A stretch of 64,000 nucleotides of DNA from an uncultured Flavobacteriales bacterium (GCA_913055685.1 CAJXKC010000001.1:372001-436000); one strand, 5' to 3'; counted from the stretch's first letter, positions 1 to 7,607 are shown. Notes: a model not told the origin generated them from the letters alone. Numbers and translations: made by a program.

Positions 1-402
1 CCCGATTTACACCGGGTAGGAGGAAAGTATCCACACAGCTGGCATTACAACCACATGCTAGATCCAACTAGTATGAGTCCAGGATCTATTATGCCAACTT
101 ACGAATGGCTATTCACCAAAGACCTAGACGCCAGCGATATCAGCGCCAAGCTAGAAGCGATGAAGAGCCTTGGAGTGCCTTATAGCGACGAGTATATCGC
201 TAATGCGGAAAGCCATTTAATGGCTCAGGCCGAAGAAATCGCCACCGATTTAGAATCTCAGTTAGACGGTGTGGAGGTGAGTCCGAATGAAGAGATCGTA
301 GCCCTTATCGCTTATTTACAGCGTTTAGGCATCGACATCAAAGGAGAGCACAGCGAGCATGTGAAAGCCACTACTGCCGAAACCTTAACCGCTGCAAACT
401 AA
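1..402 (+). CDS. ccoO: cbb3-type cytochrome c oxidase, C-terminal end of CcoO (or fused CcoNO), 5' end outside window
   Basis: The reading frame is open from the first base and ends with TAA at 400-402, giving the last 133 residues. The opening residues PDLHRVGGKYPHSWHYNHM are the typical membrane-proximal haem c region of CcoO, the mono-haem subunit that passes electrons from soluble cytochrome c to the binuclear centre. In Bacteroidota this part is often the C-terminal half of a fused CcoN-CcoO protein, which cannot be tested here because the start is missing. The haem-binding CxxCH would lie upstream. The last 40 residues are hydrophilic and low in conservation. It is followed after 4 bases by ccoQ, so it is part of the operon. 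Confidence 0.93.
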   Translation, partial: PDLHRVGGKYPHSWHYNHMLDPTSMSPGSIMPTYEWLFTKDLDASDISAKLEAMKSLGVPYSDEYIANAESHLMAQAEEIATDLESQLDGVEVSPNEEIVALIAYLQRLGIDIKGEHSEHVKATTAETLTAAN

Positions 403-406
403 GATC

Positions 407-601
407 ATGCTGAAGTTCATCAAACACAATATGGAGACCATAGATGGGGTATCAATTTACCCCATCATCTCCTTCCTTATTTTCTTCACCATCTTTATGC
501 TGGCGATTGTCTATGTGATTCGCAAGGACAGAAAAAGCGTCGAAGAAATCAGCCTATTACCACTTAACGATAATGCCAAACCTCATGAAAAGACTGAATA
601 A
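407..601 (+). CDS. ccoQ: CcoQ-like small subunit of cbb3 oxidase
   Basis: A 64-residue protein with one hydrophobic segment at about residues 18-38 followed by a basic RKDRK stop-transfer patch and a hydrophilic tail. Size, topology and position between ccoO and ccoP fit CcoQ, the small non-catalytic subunit that stabilises the cbb3 complex. Sequence conservation in this family is weak, so the call rests mainly on position. Its 3' end overlaps the start of ccoP by 17 bases. Confidence 0.8.
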   Translation: MLKFIKHNMETIDGVSIYPIISFLIFFTIFMLAIVYVIRKDRKSVEEISLLPLNDNAKPHEKTE

Positions 602-1517
602 AACCCTTATACTATTTGTGGTATTACTCATGGTTGGAGCCGGGAGTATCACCACTTTAAACCCTGAAAGCTCTCAGGACATTATTGGCAATCCTACTTA
701 TTGGATTATCGCCATTGCCCTATTCTTCTTAATCATAGGCTTTATGGCAACCTTCGAAGCCTTAGAGGCGATGAAGAAGATGATAAAAGGCCAAGACGAA
801 ACCGTTGAGGAAGAAGTAGAAGAAGACGATTGGGTAGATAATATCCTACATAAATTAACTGATGCCGCTCCTTTGGACCGTGAAGACGAGGTAGCTACAG
901 ATCATGAATATGATGGCATCCGTGAATTGGACAATAACCTCCCTCCTTGGTGGCTGGCTGGATTTTACATTTCGATTGCTTTTGCGGTAATCTATTTACT
1001 GCGCTACCACGTATTCCAGACTGCTCCATTGAGTGCCGAAGAATTAAAAATTGAATTGGCAGAGGCCGAAGCAGCTACCCAAGAATACTTGAAAAATGCT
1101 GCTAATTTGGTTGATGAAAGCAGCGTGGAAATGCTAAACGATGAATCACGACTGCTAGCAGGTGGCCAAATCTTTACTAAAAACTGTGCAGTTTGTCATG
1201 CCAATGACGGCGGTGGCGGTGTAGGGCCCAACCTTACCGATGCCTACTGGATTCATGGTAATGATATCAAAGATGTCTTTAAAACCGTAAAATATGGGGT
1301 GCCAGCGAAAGGGATGATTCCTTGGAAGGATCAACTTAGTGCTGCAGAAATGCAGGAAGTGGCTTCCTATGTTTTAAGTTTACAAGGAACCACACCGGCC
1401 AATCCTAAAGAACCTCAAGGTGACTTAATCGAAGCTAAGGCTGAAGAAGATATGGCACCCAGTGACAGTAGTGCCAGCGAGGTAATCACGGAAGAAGAAA
1501 ATATTAGCAGCCTATAA
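585..1517 (+). CDS. ccoP: cbb3-type cytochrome c oxidase subunit III (CcoP), single haem c
   Basis: CcoP is the membrane-anchored c-type cytochrome that receives electrons for the cbb3 oxidase. The protein has two membrane segments (about residues 8-28 and 39-60), an acidic linker, the CcoP signature YDGIRELDNNLPPWW followed by a third membrane segment, a helical spacer, and one cytochrome c domain with CAVCH starting at about residue 201 and a downstream Met ligand candidate in GMIPW. Proteobacterial CcoP has two haem sites; only one is present here, which is usual in Bacteroidota. An upstream ATG at 573 is possible, but MKRLNK at 585 puts basic residues directly before the first membrane segment. 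The last 40 residues form an acidic low-complexity tail. Confidence 0.95.
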   Translation: MKRLNKTLILFVVLLMVGAGSITTLNPESSQDIIGNPTYWIIAIALFFLIIGFMATFEALEAMKKMIKGQDETVEEEVEEDDWVDNILHKLTDAAPLDREDEVATDHEYDGIRELDNNLPPWWLAGFYISIAFAVIYLLRYHVFQTAPLSAEELKIELAEAEAATQEYLKNAANLVDESSVEMLNDESRLLAGGQIFTKNCAVCHANDGGGGVGPNLTDAYWIHGNDIKDVFKTVKYGVPAKGMIPWKDQLSAAEMQEVASYVLSLQGTTPANPKEPQGDLIEAKAEEDMAPSDSSASEVITEEENISSL

Positions 1518-1518
1518 G

Positions 1519-2976
1519 ATGAATCAAAAAGACACGGAAGCGGTACTGAAGGAGACCCTGGAGATGGATCAATCCTTCCGTGATTCAGTAGCCACCATAA
1601 GCGAAAAAGGATCAAGAAATTTCTTATTTCCCAAAAAGCCAAAAGGAACCTACACCTCTAGGCGTCAGGTGGTGAGCTATTTCTTATTGGCTATATTCTT
1701 TTCCATTCCATTTATTAAGATAGGAGACCAACCTTTCTTAATGCTTAATGTCTTGGAACGCAAATTTGTAATCTTCGGGCAGATTTTCTGGCCCGAAGAT
1801 TTCTTCATTTTTGTGATTGCCATGATCATCGGTGTCCTTTTTGTAGCGGTCTTTACCGTGGCCTTTGGTCGTTTATTCTGCGGTTGGGTTTGTCCCCAAA
1901 CTATTTTCATGGAGCATGTATTTCGACGCATTGAATACTGGATTGATGGTGATCGCAACCAACAATTACGCCTTGCGCGTATGCCATGGAACGGTGAAAA
2001 AATTCGCAAGCGAATATTAAAAAATGGCATTTTCTTCGCTATCGCCTTCATTATCTCCAACTTCTTTTTGATGTATATCATCGGCAAAGATGCTTGGTGG
2101 GAAATTGTTAGCGACGACCCTTCTAAGCACCTGAGTGGTCTTAGCGGTATGTTCATTTTTGCGGGCGTATTCTTCTTTGTTTTTGCCTGGTTTAGGGAGC
2201 AAGCCTGTATCATTGTTTGCCCTTACGGCCGATTACAAGGAGCCCTTTTAGATCGCAACTCGGTTGTTATTGCCTACGATTATTTAAGAGGAGAAAAGAG
2301 AGGTAAGTTTCGCAAGAGTGAAGACCGAGCGGCAGTTGGCAAAGGCGATTGTATAGATTGCAACCAATGTGTAGATGTTTGTCCAACCGGTATCGATATA
2401 CGTAATGGCACCCAGCTGGAGTGTACCAATTGCACGGCCTGTATTGATGCTTGCGACAATATCATGGAAAAAACCAATAAGCCGAAAGGACTTATTCGAT
2501 ACGACTCCGAAAACAATATTGCCAATGGCAGCGGTAAAATTTTTACCGGTCGGGTAAAAGCCTATATGGCAATCTTAGTGGTATTAATGAGCATTTTCAC
2601 CTACCTCTTGATGAGTCGCGCTGATGTAGAGGCCATATTCTTGCGGATGCCTGGACAGCGTTACCAAAAAGTTGACGAGAATACCTACATGAACGCTTAC
2701 AACTGGAAATTGCTTAACAAAACTGCTGAGGATAAAACCTATCAGTTTAAAGCGATAAGTCCAAGTGAAGGATTAAAATTAAAGACCGCAGGGGAATCGG
2801 AGCAAATTACTGTAAATGCCTCCGGCCTTGCAGAAGGAGCGGTTATCTTGTACCTTGATAAAGGCCAACTGACTGGCACCAGCACCGATATTGAAATCGG
2901 CGTTTATGAAGGTGACCTCTTAATAGAGACCATTGAGACCGCCTTTACCGGTCCCTTGGTTAAACCAAAAAAGTAG
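1519..2976 (+). CDS. ccoG: cytochrome c oxidase accessory protein CcoG (polyferredoxin, cbb3 assembly)
   Basis: CcoG is a membrane-bound iron-sulphur protein needed for cbb3 oxidase assembly and linked to copper reduction during maturation. The 485-residue protein shows several membrane segments (about residues 55-75, 92-118, 170-192, 210-230, 345-365). It has the paired motifs CGWVCPQT (about residue 121) and CIIVCPYG (about 231), and a dicluster ferredoxin region with CIDCNQCVDVCP (about 278) and CTNCTACIDACD (about 302). The C-terminal 120 residues form a periplasmic Ig-like domain, as in the family. It starts one base after the ccoP stop, so translation is probably coupled. Confidence 0.95.
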   Translation: MNQKDTEAVLKETLEMDQSFRDSVATISEKGSRNFLFPKKPKGTYTSRRQVVSYFLLAIFFSIPFIKIGDQPFLMLNVLERKFVIFGQIFWPEDFFIFVIAMIIGVLFVAVFTVAFGRLFCGWVCPQTIFMEHVFRRIEYWIDGDRNQQLRLARMPWNGEKIRKRILKNGIFFAIAFIISNFFLMYIIGKDAWWEIVSDDPSKHLSGLSGMFIFAGVFFFVFAWFREQACIIVCPYGRLQGALLDRNSVVIAYDYLRGEKRGKFRKSEDRAAVGKGDCIDCNQCVDVCPTGIDIRNGTQLECTNCTACIDACDNIMEKTNKPKGLIRYDSENNIANGSGKIFTGRVKAYMAILVVLMSIFTYLLMSRADVEAIFLRMPGQRYQKVDENTYMNAYNWKLLNKTAEDKTYQFKAISPSEGLKLKTAGESEQITVNASGLAEGAVILYLDKGQLTGTSTDIEIGVYEGDLLIETIETAFTGPLVKPKK

Positions 2977-2983
2977 ATTGAGG

Positions 2984-3427
2984 ATGAAATTGAATTGGGG
3001 CACAGGCATAGTAATTACCTTAAGCTTATTTGCTATTGGTATGGGTTATGCCGTTTATAAAGCAGTGAACACCAAACATGATTTGGTGACTACCGACTAT
3101 TATCAAAAGGAATTAGCCTACCAGAGTACTATAGACGCCAAGAAAAATGCCGAATCTTTGGGGGAAAATATTCAATTTGACATCAATGGTGATCAGGTAA
3201 GCCTAATTTTTCCCTCTTCCTTGGAAGGTAAAATAGGGGAACTTGAATTGGAGCTTTACTATCCTACCATGGCTAAGCGCGATTTTAATATTAGTAAGCG
3301 CGATTGGAGCATTGGTACTATAGAATTACCACAGGAACAATTAGCCAGTGGTAAGTGGATTGCCAAGGCGCATTTAGAATCGGCCGAAATCAACTATTAT
3401 TTCGAAACCGAAACTGTACTTCACTAA
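2984..3427 (+). CDS. ccoH: FixH/CcoH family cbb3 oxidase assembly protein
   Basis: A 147-residue protein with one N-terminal membrane segment (about residues 5-25) and a periplasmic domain. The motif VTTDYYQKELAYQ after the membrane helix is the FixH signature. FixH/CcoH acts in assembly and stability of cbb3 oxidase, probably with the copper-loading steps. The reading frame is open further upstream, but ATG 2984 gives the short basic N-terminus MKLNWG directly before the helix and lies just behind the ccoG stop. The stop codon overlaps the next start as TAATG. Confidence 0.92.
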   Translation: MKLNWGTGIVITLSLFAIGMGYAVYKAVNTKHDLVTTDYYQKELAYQSTIDAKKNAESLGENIQFDINGDQVSLIFPSSLEGKIGELELELYYPTMAKRDFNISKRDWSIGTIELPQEQLASGKWIAKAHLESAEINYYFETETVLH

Positions 3428-4113
3428 TGTACGCCTTGGCCTTTACCTTCGGCCTTATCTCCTCCTTGCACTGCCTGGGGATGTGCGGACCTTTGCAGGC
3501 CGTGGTCATGGGCTCTTGGCTAAAAAGCAAACGACGCGGTAATTGGTTTATCTACCATTCAGGAAGGCTTAGCACCTATATGGCTCTGGCCTTAATTGCC
3601 ACTCTATTAGGTGCAAGTATGGGAATTCCTGATATGCAAGGAAGTTTTACAATAATTGCCGGGCTCATATTAATTCTGGGCTATTTCGGTCTTAAAGTAC
3701 TTAGCTGGGACCGAAAAATTCTGGCTGTATTTCAACCCTTACTGCGACAGGTGCAAAGCAAGGCTCAAGGAAAAAGTGCAGGAACCTGGTACTTTGTAAG
3801 TGGTGCACTTAATGGCTTATTACCCTGCGGTATGGTATACGCGGCTTTGGTTCCAGCCATGGCCCTGTCCAATCCAGCTGAAGGAGCATTGTATATGTTG
3901 CTTTTTGGTGCAGGTACCCTACCCCTTTTATTGGGTTTCAACCTTTTTAGCAATCAGCTCCTCTTACGTTTTGCACCTCAACTGCAAAAGCTCATTCCTA
4001 TTAGCATCGTAGTAATTGGGGCTCTACTTATATTAAGAGGAATGGAATTGGACATTCCCTATTTATCGCCGGCTGCCCCTAAGCCTAATGCCTCCTTAGA
4101 GTCCTGTTCCTAA
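3427..4113 (+). CDS. sulfite exporter TauE/SafE family membrane protein of the cbb3 cluster
   Basis: A 228-residue polytopic membrane protein with about six helices. The start SSLHCLGMCGPLQA and the second half GLLPCGMVYAAL are the paired Cys/Pro motifs of the short SafE-like family (urease accessory protein UreH-like, DsbD-like) that sits at the end of ccoG-ccoH operons. The conserved MCGP and LPCG cysteines suggest metal or thiol transfer, most likely copper supply for the oxidase; this is inference from context. The start overlaps the ccoH stop by one base. The protein ends with a cytoplasmic tail ending in SCS. Confidence 0.88.
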   Translation: MYALAFTFGLISSLHCLGMCGPLQAVVMGSWLKSKRRGNWFIYHSGRLSTYMALALIATLLGASMGIPDMQGSFTIIAGLILILGYFGLKVLSWDRKILAVFQPLLRQVQSKAQGKSAGTWYFVSGALNGLLPCGMVYAALVPAMALSNPAEGALYMLLFGAGTLPLLLGFNLFSNQLLLRFAPQLQKLIPISIVVIGALLILRGMELDIPYLSPAAPKPNASLESCS

Positions 4114-4128
4114 ACCAATTAAGTCCCT

Positions 4129-4151
4129 GGGTGTTAAAATGAAAAACACCC
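4129..4151 (+). promoter_or_regulatory. inverted repeat directly upstream of a small membrane protein gene
   Basis: GGGTGTT (4129-4135) pairs perfectly with AACACCC (4145-4151), with a 9-base A-rich loop. The ATG of the next gene follows after one base. There is no T tract, so it is not a normal terminator on either strand. It could weaken ribosome access to the ATG or mark the end of the cbb3 mRNA after processing. The role is not known. Confidence 0.4.
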
Positions 4152-4152
4152 T

Positions 4153-4374
4153 ATGAAATTTAGCATTCTATTTTCCTTTGTATTCCTTATTGCCTATGCT
4201 CTCAGCGCATTCTTTCACATAGAGCCATTGGTAATGCTGCTTTTTTCTTTAAGTCCCCTACTAGTGTTATACGTAGTTTATAAGGTACTTAAAGACCCGC
4301 ATGAAGTTAAGGAGAGCTTTGAGGAGCACTTTTACCAAGACGGCAGTCACCCCCGCAGCACTAGCAATGGTTAA
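4153..4374 (+). CDS. small membrane protein of unknown function (73 aa)
   Basis: A 73-residue protein with two predicted membrane segments (about residues 3-21 and 25-46), then an acidic, histidine-containing cytoplasmic tail (HEVKESFEEHFYQDGSHPR). I do not recognise a family. It lies 39 bases after the SafE-like gene on the same strand and its stop overlaps the convergent hemN stop by 4 bases. Position suggests a late gene of the cbb3 cluster, but this is only context. Confidence 0.6.
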   Translation: MKFSILFSFVFLIAYALSAFFHIEPLVMLLFSLSPLLVLYVVYKVLKDPHEVKESFEEHFYQDGSHPRSTSNG

Positions 4375-5720
4375 ACAGCCTGACTAAAGGTGGGCTTCGA
4401 TAATTCTTGAGCACTTAAGCGCCGGTCCAGAACCGAACAAACGTTGCGAATAAAAGCCTGACCCTTACGAGTCACTTTCACCTGGTATGGGAAAATTCGC
4501 AGTAGACCGTCTGCCTGCAAGAGCTCGAATCGCGGCTTTAAAAAAGCATCGAAATAAGCTCGATCATTAAGCCAATCGGCTTCAAAATGGCAAATTAAGT
4601 CAAGTAGCTTAGCACGTACTCCAAGATCCTCATCACTGTGATAATGCGACTTTATTAAGGGCGGATAGTCTTCCGAATTCACCCTTTGTAGGTAGTCTTT
4701 TAATTTCTTTTCATTTTGGGCAAAGCCAGACCAGGCGTCGCTAATGGAACTTGCCCCTAGGGCGATGGCTAAATGGGTATGATGGGGAGTGTAGCCCATG
4801 AAATTTCGATGCAGCTTATGCTTACGCGCAGATATGGCTAAATCATCTTCCGCTAAAGCAAAGTGATCCATACCAATTTCTTGGTATCCCATGGCTAAGA
4901 AACCATCCGCTCCCAAGCGATACAAATCCCATTTATCCTTTCCTTTAGGCAAATCGTTTTCGTCATATGCCCTCTGACTAGGCGCTACGCCAGGCACGTG
5001 TGCGTAAGAATAAAAGGCGATACGATCTGGCTTCAATTGCTTCACCCACTCTAGATTAGCCTCAATGTGCCTTTCGTTTTGTTTTGGCAGGCCGTATATT
5101 AAATCGAAGTTTATGGAGTCGTAGCCAATTTCACGAGCTTTAGCGACGATATGCTCAATTTGAGCCGCGCTTTGAAAACGATTGATAAGACGTAAAATGT
5201 CCTCATCAAAGTCTTGAATACCTAAGCTGAGTCGATTAAAGCCTAATTCAAACAAGGTCTCCAAATGAGCGTCTGTGGTACTAAATGGGTGTGCTTCGAA
5301 GCTAAAAGAGTGAAATTTTTGCACCTCAGCCTCCCCGAGAATTCCTTCAATTAATGTTTTAAGATTATCCGGACTAAAAAAAGTAGGTGTACCGCCCCCC
5401 AGGTGTATTTCCCTAATCTTTGCTTTGCGAGGAAAGCGACTGGTATACATGCGCCATTCCTTTAAAACTGCCTTTACATAGGGCTCTTCTACCAGATGGT
5501 TCTTGGTGATGTGTTTATTACATCCGCAATAGGTACATAAACTTTCACAATAAGGAAGGTGAATGTAGAGACTAATCTCATCGTCCTGTTCAAAGGTTTC
5601 CAAAACCTTATCCATCCAACGTTTTCCACTCAAATCTTTATTCTCCCACAAGGGGACAGTAGGGTAAGAAGTATAGCGAGGAACGGCTACATTGTATTTC
5701 TCTACTAATCTGTAATCCAT
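4371..5720 (-). CDS. hemN: oxygen-independent coproporphyrinogen III oxidase (radical SAM)
   Basis: HemN oxidatively decarboxylates coproporphyrinogen III to protoporphyrinogen IX without oxygen, in the cytoplasm. The protein (449 residues) begins MDYRLVEKYNVAVPRYTSYP, the standard HemN start, and carries the radical SAM cluster motif YCESLCTYCGC (Cys58, Cys62, Cys65, with Cys67 following as in true HemN). GGGTPTF follows, and the C-terminal HemN domain is complete. A TTG three codons upstream is less likely because the predicted promoter lies only 10-20 bases before it. It faces hemJ across a short shared promoter region, so two late haem steps are controlled from one spot next to the haem-rich cbb3 oxidase operon. 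Confidence 0.95.
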   Translation of the reverse strand: MDYRLVEKYNVAVPRYTSYPTVPLWENKDLSGKRWMDKVLETFEQDDEISLYIHLPYCESLCTYCGCNKHITKNHLVEEPYVKAVLKEWRMYTSRFPRKAKIREIHLGGGTPTFFSPDNLKTLIEGILGEAEVQKFHSFSFEAHPFSTTDAHLETLFELGFNRLSLGIQDFDEDILRLINRFQSAAQIEHIVAKAREIGYDSINFDLIYGLPKQNERHIEANLEWVKQLKPDRIAFYSYAHVPGVAPSQRAYDENDLPKGKDKWDLYRLGADGFLAMGYQEIGMDHFALAEDDLAISARKHKLHRNFMGYTPHHTHLAIALGASSISDAWSGFAQNEKKLKDYLQRVNSEDYPPLIKSHYHSDEDLGVRAKLLDLICHFEADWLNDRAYFDAFLKPRFELLQADGLLRIFPYQVKVTRKGQAFIRNVCSVLDRRLSAQELSKPTFSQAV

Positions 5721-5737
5721 TATCTTCAATTTCCAGT

Positions 5738-5768
5738 CAAAACTACATGCTCAAAAAAGCATTGGAAA
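5738..5768 (-). promoter_or_regulatory. predicted promoter of hemN
   Basis: On the minus strand TAGTTTTG (5745-5738) matches the Bacteroidota -7 box TAnnTTTG exactly, and TTTC (5768-5765) sits 19 bases upstream where TTTG is expected. The predicted transcript starts about 10 bases before the hemN ATG. I looked for an FNR-type TTGAT-N4-ATCAA box here and found none. Confidence 0.6.
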
Positions 5769-5791
5769 TGACAATTATCAGACCCTAAGCC

Positions 5792-5799
5792 TATTTTTG
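5792..5799 (+). promoter_or_regulatory. predicted -7 box of hemJ
   Basis: TATTTTTG is an exact TAnnTTTG box and ends only 4 bases before the hemJ ATG at 5804. Transcription would start at or next to the start codon, giving a leaderless or nearly leaderless mRNA. No good -33 element is seen at the expected distance. Confidence 0.5.
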
Positions 5800-5803
5800 T
5801 TCT

Positions 5804-6343
5804 ATGGATTATCAATTCTTCAAAGCCTTACATATTATTGGCTTCGTAGCCTGGTTTGCCGGCATATTTTATATCGTTCGCCTTTTTGTCTACCACCGCG
5901 AGGCCTGGGACTTGGGAACCGAGGACCCCAGAGGCCAAATTTTGCGGGAGCAATACCAAATAATGGAAGAGCGCCTTTACAAAATCATCCAAAGCCCTGC
6001 TATGTACCTTACCCTCATTGGCGGCATCGGGATGCTGCTAATAAATAGTGCTTGGCTGAAAAGCCCTTGGATGCATCTTAAGCTTTCGCTGATATTTATT
6101 TTAATCATCTACCATTTTAGTTGTGGTAAACAAATTAAAGCTTTGGCTAATTCTGCTACTGGAATAAGCAGTTTTGGCTATCGACTTTATAACGAGGTGC
6201 CTACTTTAATTCTCATCGCGGTGGTAATGCTAGCGGTATGGAAAAACCTCGATGGTCTGTGGCTAGGGTTGGCCGTACTTCTTGGCTTGGGACTTTTGTT
6301 TTTTATTGCCGCCAAACTTTATCGCCGAAAGAGAGAGTCTTAA
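5804..6343 (+). CDS. hemJ: protoporphyrinogen IX oxidase, HemJ family
   Basis: HemJ oxidises protoporphyrinogen IX to protoporphyrin IX in the cytoplasmic membrane. The 179-residue protein has about four to five membrane helices and the family start FKALHIIGFVAWFAGIFYI with the conserved His in KALHIIG. It also has YRLYNEVPTLILIAVV near the C-terminus, where the conserved RxxNE lies. Length is close to the family's usual size. Its promoter region is shared with hemN, which catalyses the preceding step. The next 500 bases hold no protein gene but three small RNA units. Confidence 0.9.
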   Translation: MDYQFFKALHIIGFVAWFAGIFYIVRLFVYHREAWDLGTEDPRGQILREQYQIMEERLYKIIQSPAMYLTLIGGIGMLLINSAWLKSPWMHLKLSLIFILIIYHFSCGKQIKALANSATGISSFGYRLYNEVPTLILIAVVMLAVWKNLDGLWLGLAVLLGLGLLFFIAAKLYRRKRES

Positions 6344-6415
6344 AATTTTTTAGTGCCTCATTTTCATGATCTTACAGACAGCTTTTGCGTTTTTTGCAAA
6401 TAATGGATTTAGCTA

Positions 6416-6448
6416 TTTGCATTTTTCGATAATAGCGTCTTATATTTG
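6416..6448 (+). promoter_or_regulatory. predicted promoter of tandem small RNA unit 1
   Basis: TATATTTG (6441-6448) is an exact TAnnTTTG box. TTTGC (6416-6420) lies 20-21 bases upstream as the -33 element. Transcription is expected to start about six bases after the box, right at the conserved head of the small RNA (6454). Confidence 0.65.
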
Positions 6449-6453
6449 TACCA

Positions 6454-6514
6454 GCGAAGCAGATTAATCAGGTTAAGGTTTTACCTCGGCATCCTTCTGG
6501 ATGCCGGGGTTTTT
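6454..6514 (+). ncRNA. tandem small RNA unit, copy 1
   Basis: The unit begins with a head shared by all three copies (GCGAAGCAGATTAATCAGG, then TTAAGGTTTTACC) and ends in a strong intrinsic terminator. CCTCGGCATCC (6484-6494) pairs over 11 positions with GGATGCCGGGG (6499-6509) around a TTCT loop, followed by TTTTT. With its own promoter this is a free-standing transcript of about 60 nt. There is no open reading frame of useful length and no protein gene downstream, so it is not a leader. The 130 bases between this copy and the next hold nothing else I can identify. Confidence 0.7.
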
Positions 6515-6648
6515 CCATTTTATAGACCTAAGCAAGTCAAACAAAACAAGATACAAATCGCTGTTTTACAGCAATTTACCCAATAACACCAAAGAAAGTA
6601 TCGCAATCTAGAGTTCTTCCCAATTGGAAAGTGTACCTTTATAGTTCT

Positions 6649-6705
6649 GCGTAAGCAGATTAATCAGGTTAAGGTTTACCCCGTTAGTTTACTAGCGGGG
6701 TTTTT
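6649..6705 (+). ncRNA. tandem small RNA unit, copy 2
   Basis: The head GCGTAAGCAGATTAATCAGG matches copy 1 apart from one extra T. The terminator stem has a different sequence but the same design: CCCCG (679-683 of this kb) pairs with CGGGG (6696-6700), continued by a T-G pair and TAG/CTA, then TTTTTCTTTTTTT. A weak -7 box TACCTTTA (6634-6641) precedes the head. No convincing -33 element is seen, so this copy may be less active or controlled by an activator. Confidence 0.62.
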
Positions 6706-6764
6706 CTTTTTTTAGAAGGGCCCATTATGAATTTTTCATTTTTTCACATTATTGGATATGAAAA

Positions 6765-6795
6765 ATTGCCAATTAAAAAAATTATTCTACTTTAG
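6765..6795 (+). promoter_or_regulatory. predicted promoter of tandem small RNA unit 3
   Basis: TACTTTAG (6788-6795) matches TAnnTTTG at five of six fixed positions. ATTG (6765-6768) lies 19 bases upstream. The box ends six bases before the conserved head, the same distance as in copy 1. Confidence 0.5.
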
Positions 6796-6800
6796 CAGTA

Positions 6801-6860
6801 GCGAAGCAGATTAATCAGGTTAAGGTTTTACCCCGTCGTCCTTCTGGATGACGGGGTTTT
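6801..6860 (+). ncRNA. tandem small RNA unit, copy 3
   Basis: The head GCGAAGCAGATTAATCAGG and TTAAGGTTTTACC are identical to copy 1. The terminator pairs CCCCGTCGTCC (6831-6841) with GGATGACGGGG (6846-6856) around TTCT, followed by TTTT. Compared with copy 1 the stem has a two-sided change (G-C to T-A at the sixth pair) and two one-sided changes that keep pairing, so the hairpin itself is under selection. The trailer reaches the stop codon of the convergent cyclase gene at 6867. Confidence 0.7.
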
Positions 6861-6866
6861 CCATTT

Positions 6867-7607
6867 TTAGACCCTTTTGCTTTTGTAAAAAATAGGCCGG
6901 GAAGGAACGGCATCACTATGTAGGGGCGCAGATTGAAGGTTAAGGTAATAATAGCCCGCCTCCATTTCACTTGGGAAAACTGCCAGCTCTGTTATAGTTG
7001 AATATTGGCGAGTATTTTCTGGGTATTGCCAAAAGGCTTTATGCGCTGCCAAAGCGCCCCCATCTTCCTCTCGATCAACGGAAGGTAAATTGCATATTAG
7101 ATGCTTCACCCCCTTCTCTGCTAGGAAGGCACATAAGGCGGGGTCAAAATAAGGCGGATTGGTACCGCTAAAATCTTGAGGGAAACTTATTCCCTTCGCC
7201 TCAATCGCAAATACCTCTATCTCTTGCCAATCAATATCCGGTAAGTCTTCCAGGCTTAGGATTCGATTTCCTAGTTGCTCCTTTAAACCTTGACGATGGA
7301 AATAAGCGATGAAATGATGCTCCAGTAAATGGGCGTTCAACTTTTGATGACCCTTATCAATATGACCGTAACATTCGGTATGAGTGCCATTTCCGTGGGG
7401 AACCAACTGTACTTGAAAAAAGTTAACACTGGCCCCTTCCTTTACTGCGCCTACCCAATCTCCCATTACTATGGGTTCTATTTTTACCGGCTCTGCATAC
7501 CAGGCTCTTGGCTCCCTTTCAGGCTCGCCAAAAGTGCTGGAACAATCAAAAGCTTGGTCCAAATTGGCCTGCCACTTTTGGCCTCTTCTTTCAAATTCAA
7601 TAATCAT
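6867..7607 (-). CDS. cyclase family protein (kynurenine formamidase-like metal hydrolase)
   Basis: A 246-residue soluble protein of the cyclase/kynurenine formamidase superfamily. The metal-binding motif is seen as HGNGTHTECYGHI (residues 71-83), where family members have HxGTHxDxPxH; the usual Asp is a Glu here. Further family features are SFPQDFSGTNPPYFD and the conserved glutamate region near the C-terminus. Substrate cannot be fixed from sequence. An ACMSD-type decarboxylase of the kynurenine pathway lies 30 kb away, which makes N-formylkynurenine possible but not shown. It follows hemW by 3 bases and is probably co-transcribed with it. Confidence 0.8.
   Translation of the reverse strand: MIIEFERRGQKWQANLDQAFDCSSTFGEPEREPRAWYAEPVKIEPIVMGDWVGAVKEGASVNFFQVQLVPHGNGTHTECYGHIDKGHQKLNAHLLEHHFIAYFHRQGLKEQLGNRILSLEDLPDIDWQEIEVFAIEAKGISFPQDFSGTNPPYFDPALCAFLAEKGVKHLICNLPSVDREEDGGALAAHKAFWQYPENTRQYSTITELAVFPSEMEAGYYYLNLQSAPLHSDAVPSRPIFYKSKRV

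Noticed and set aside
5730-5803. FNR/CRP-type operator between hemN and hemJ
   Set aside because: No TTGAT-N4-ATCAA or close variant is present.
6484-6860. Terminators at 6484-6860 as simple terminators of hemJ or the cyclase gene
   Set aside because: Each is preceded by the same conserved head and two by good promoters; one or two terminators would be enough for hemJ, and on the minus strand the T runs are missing.
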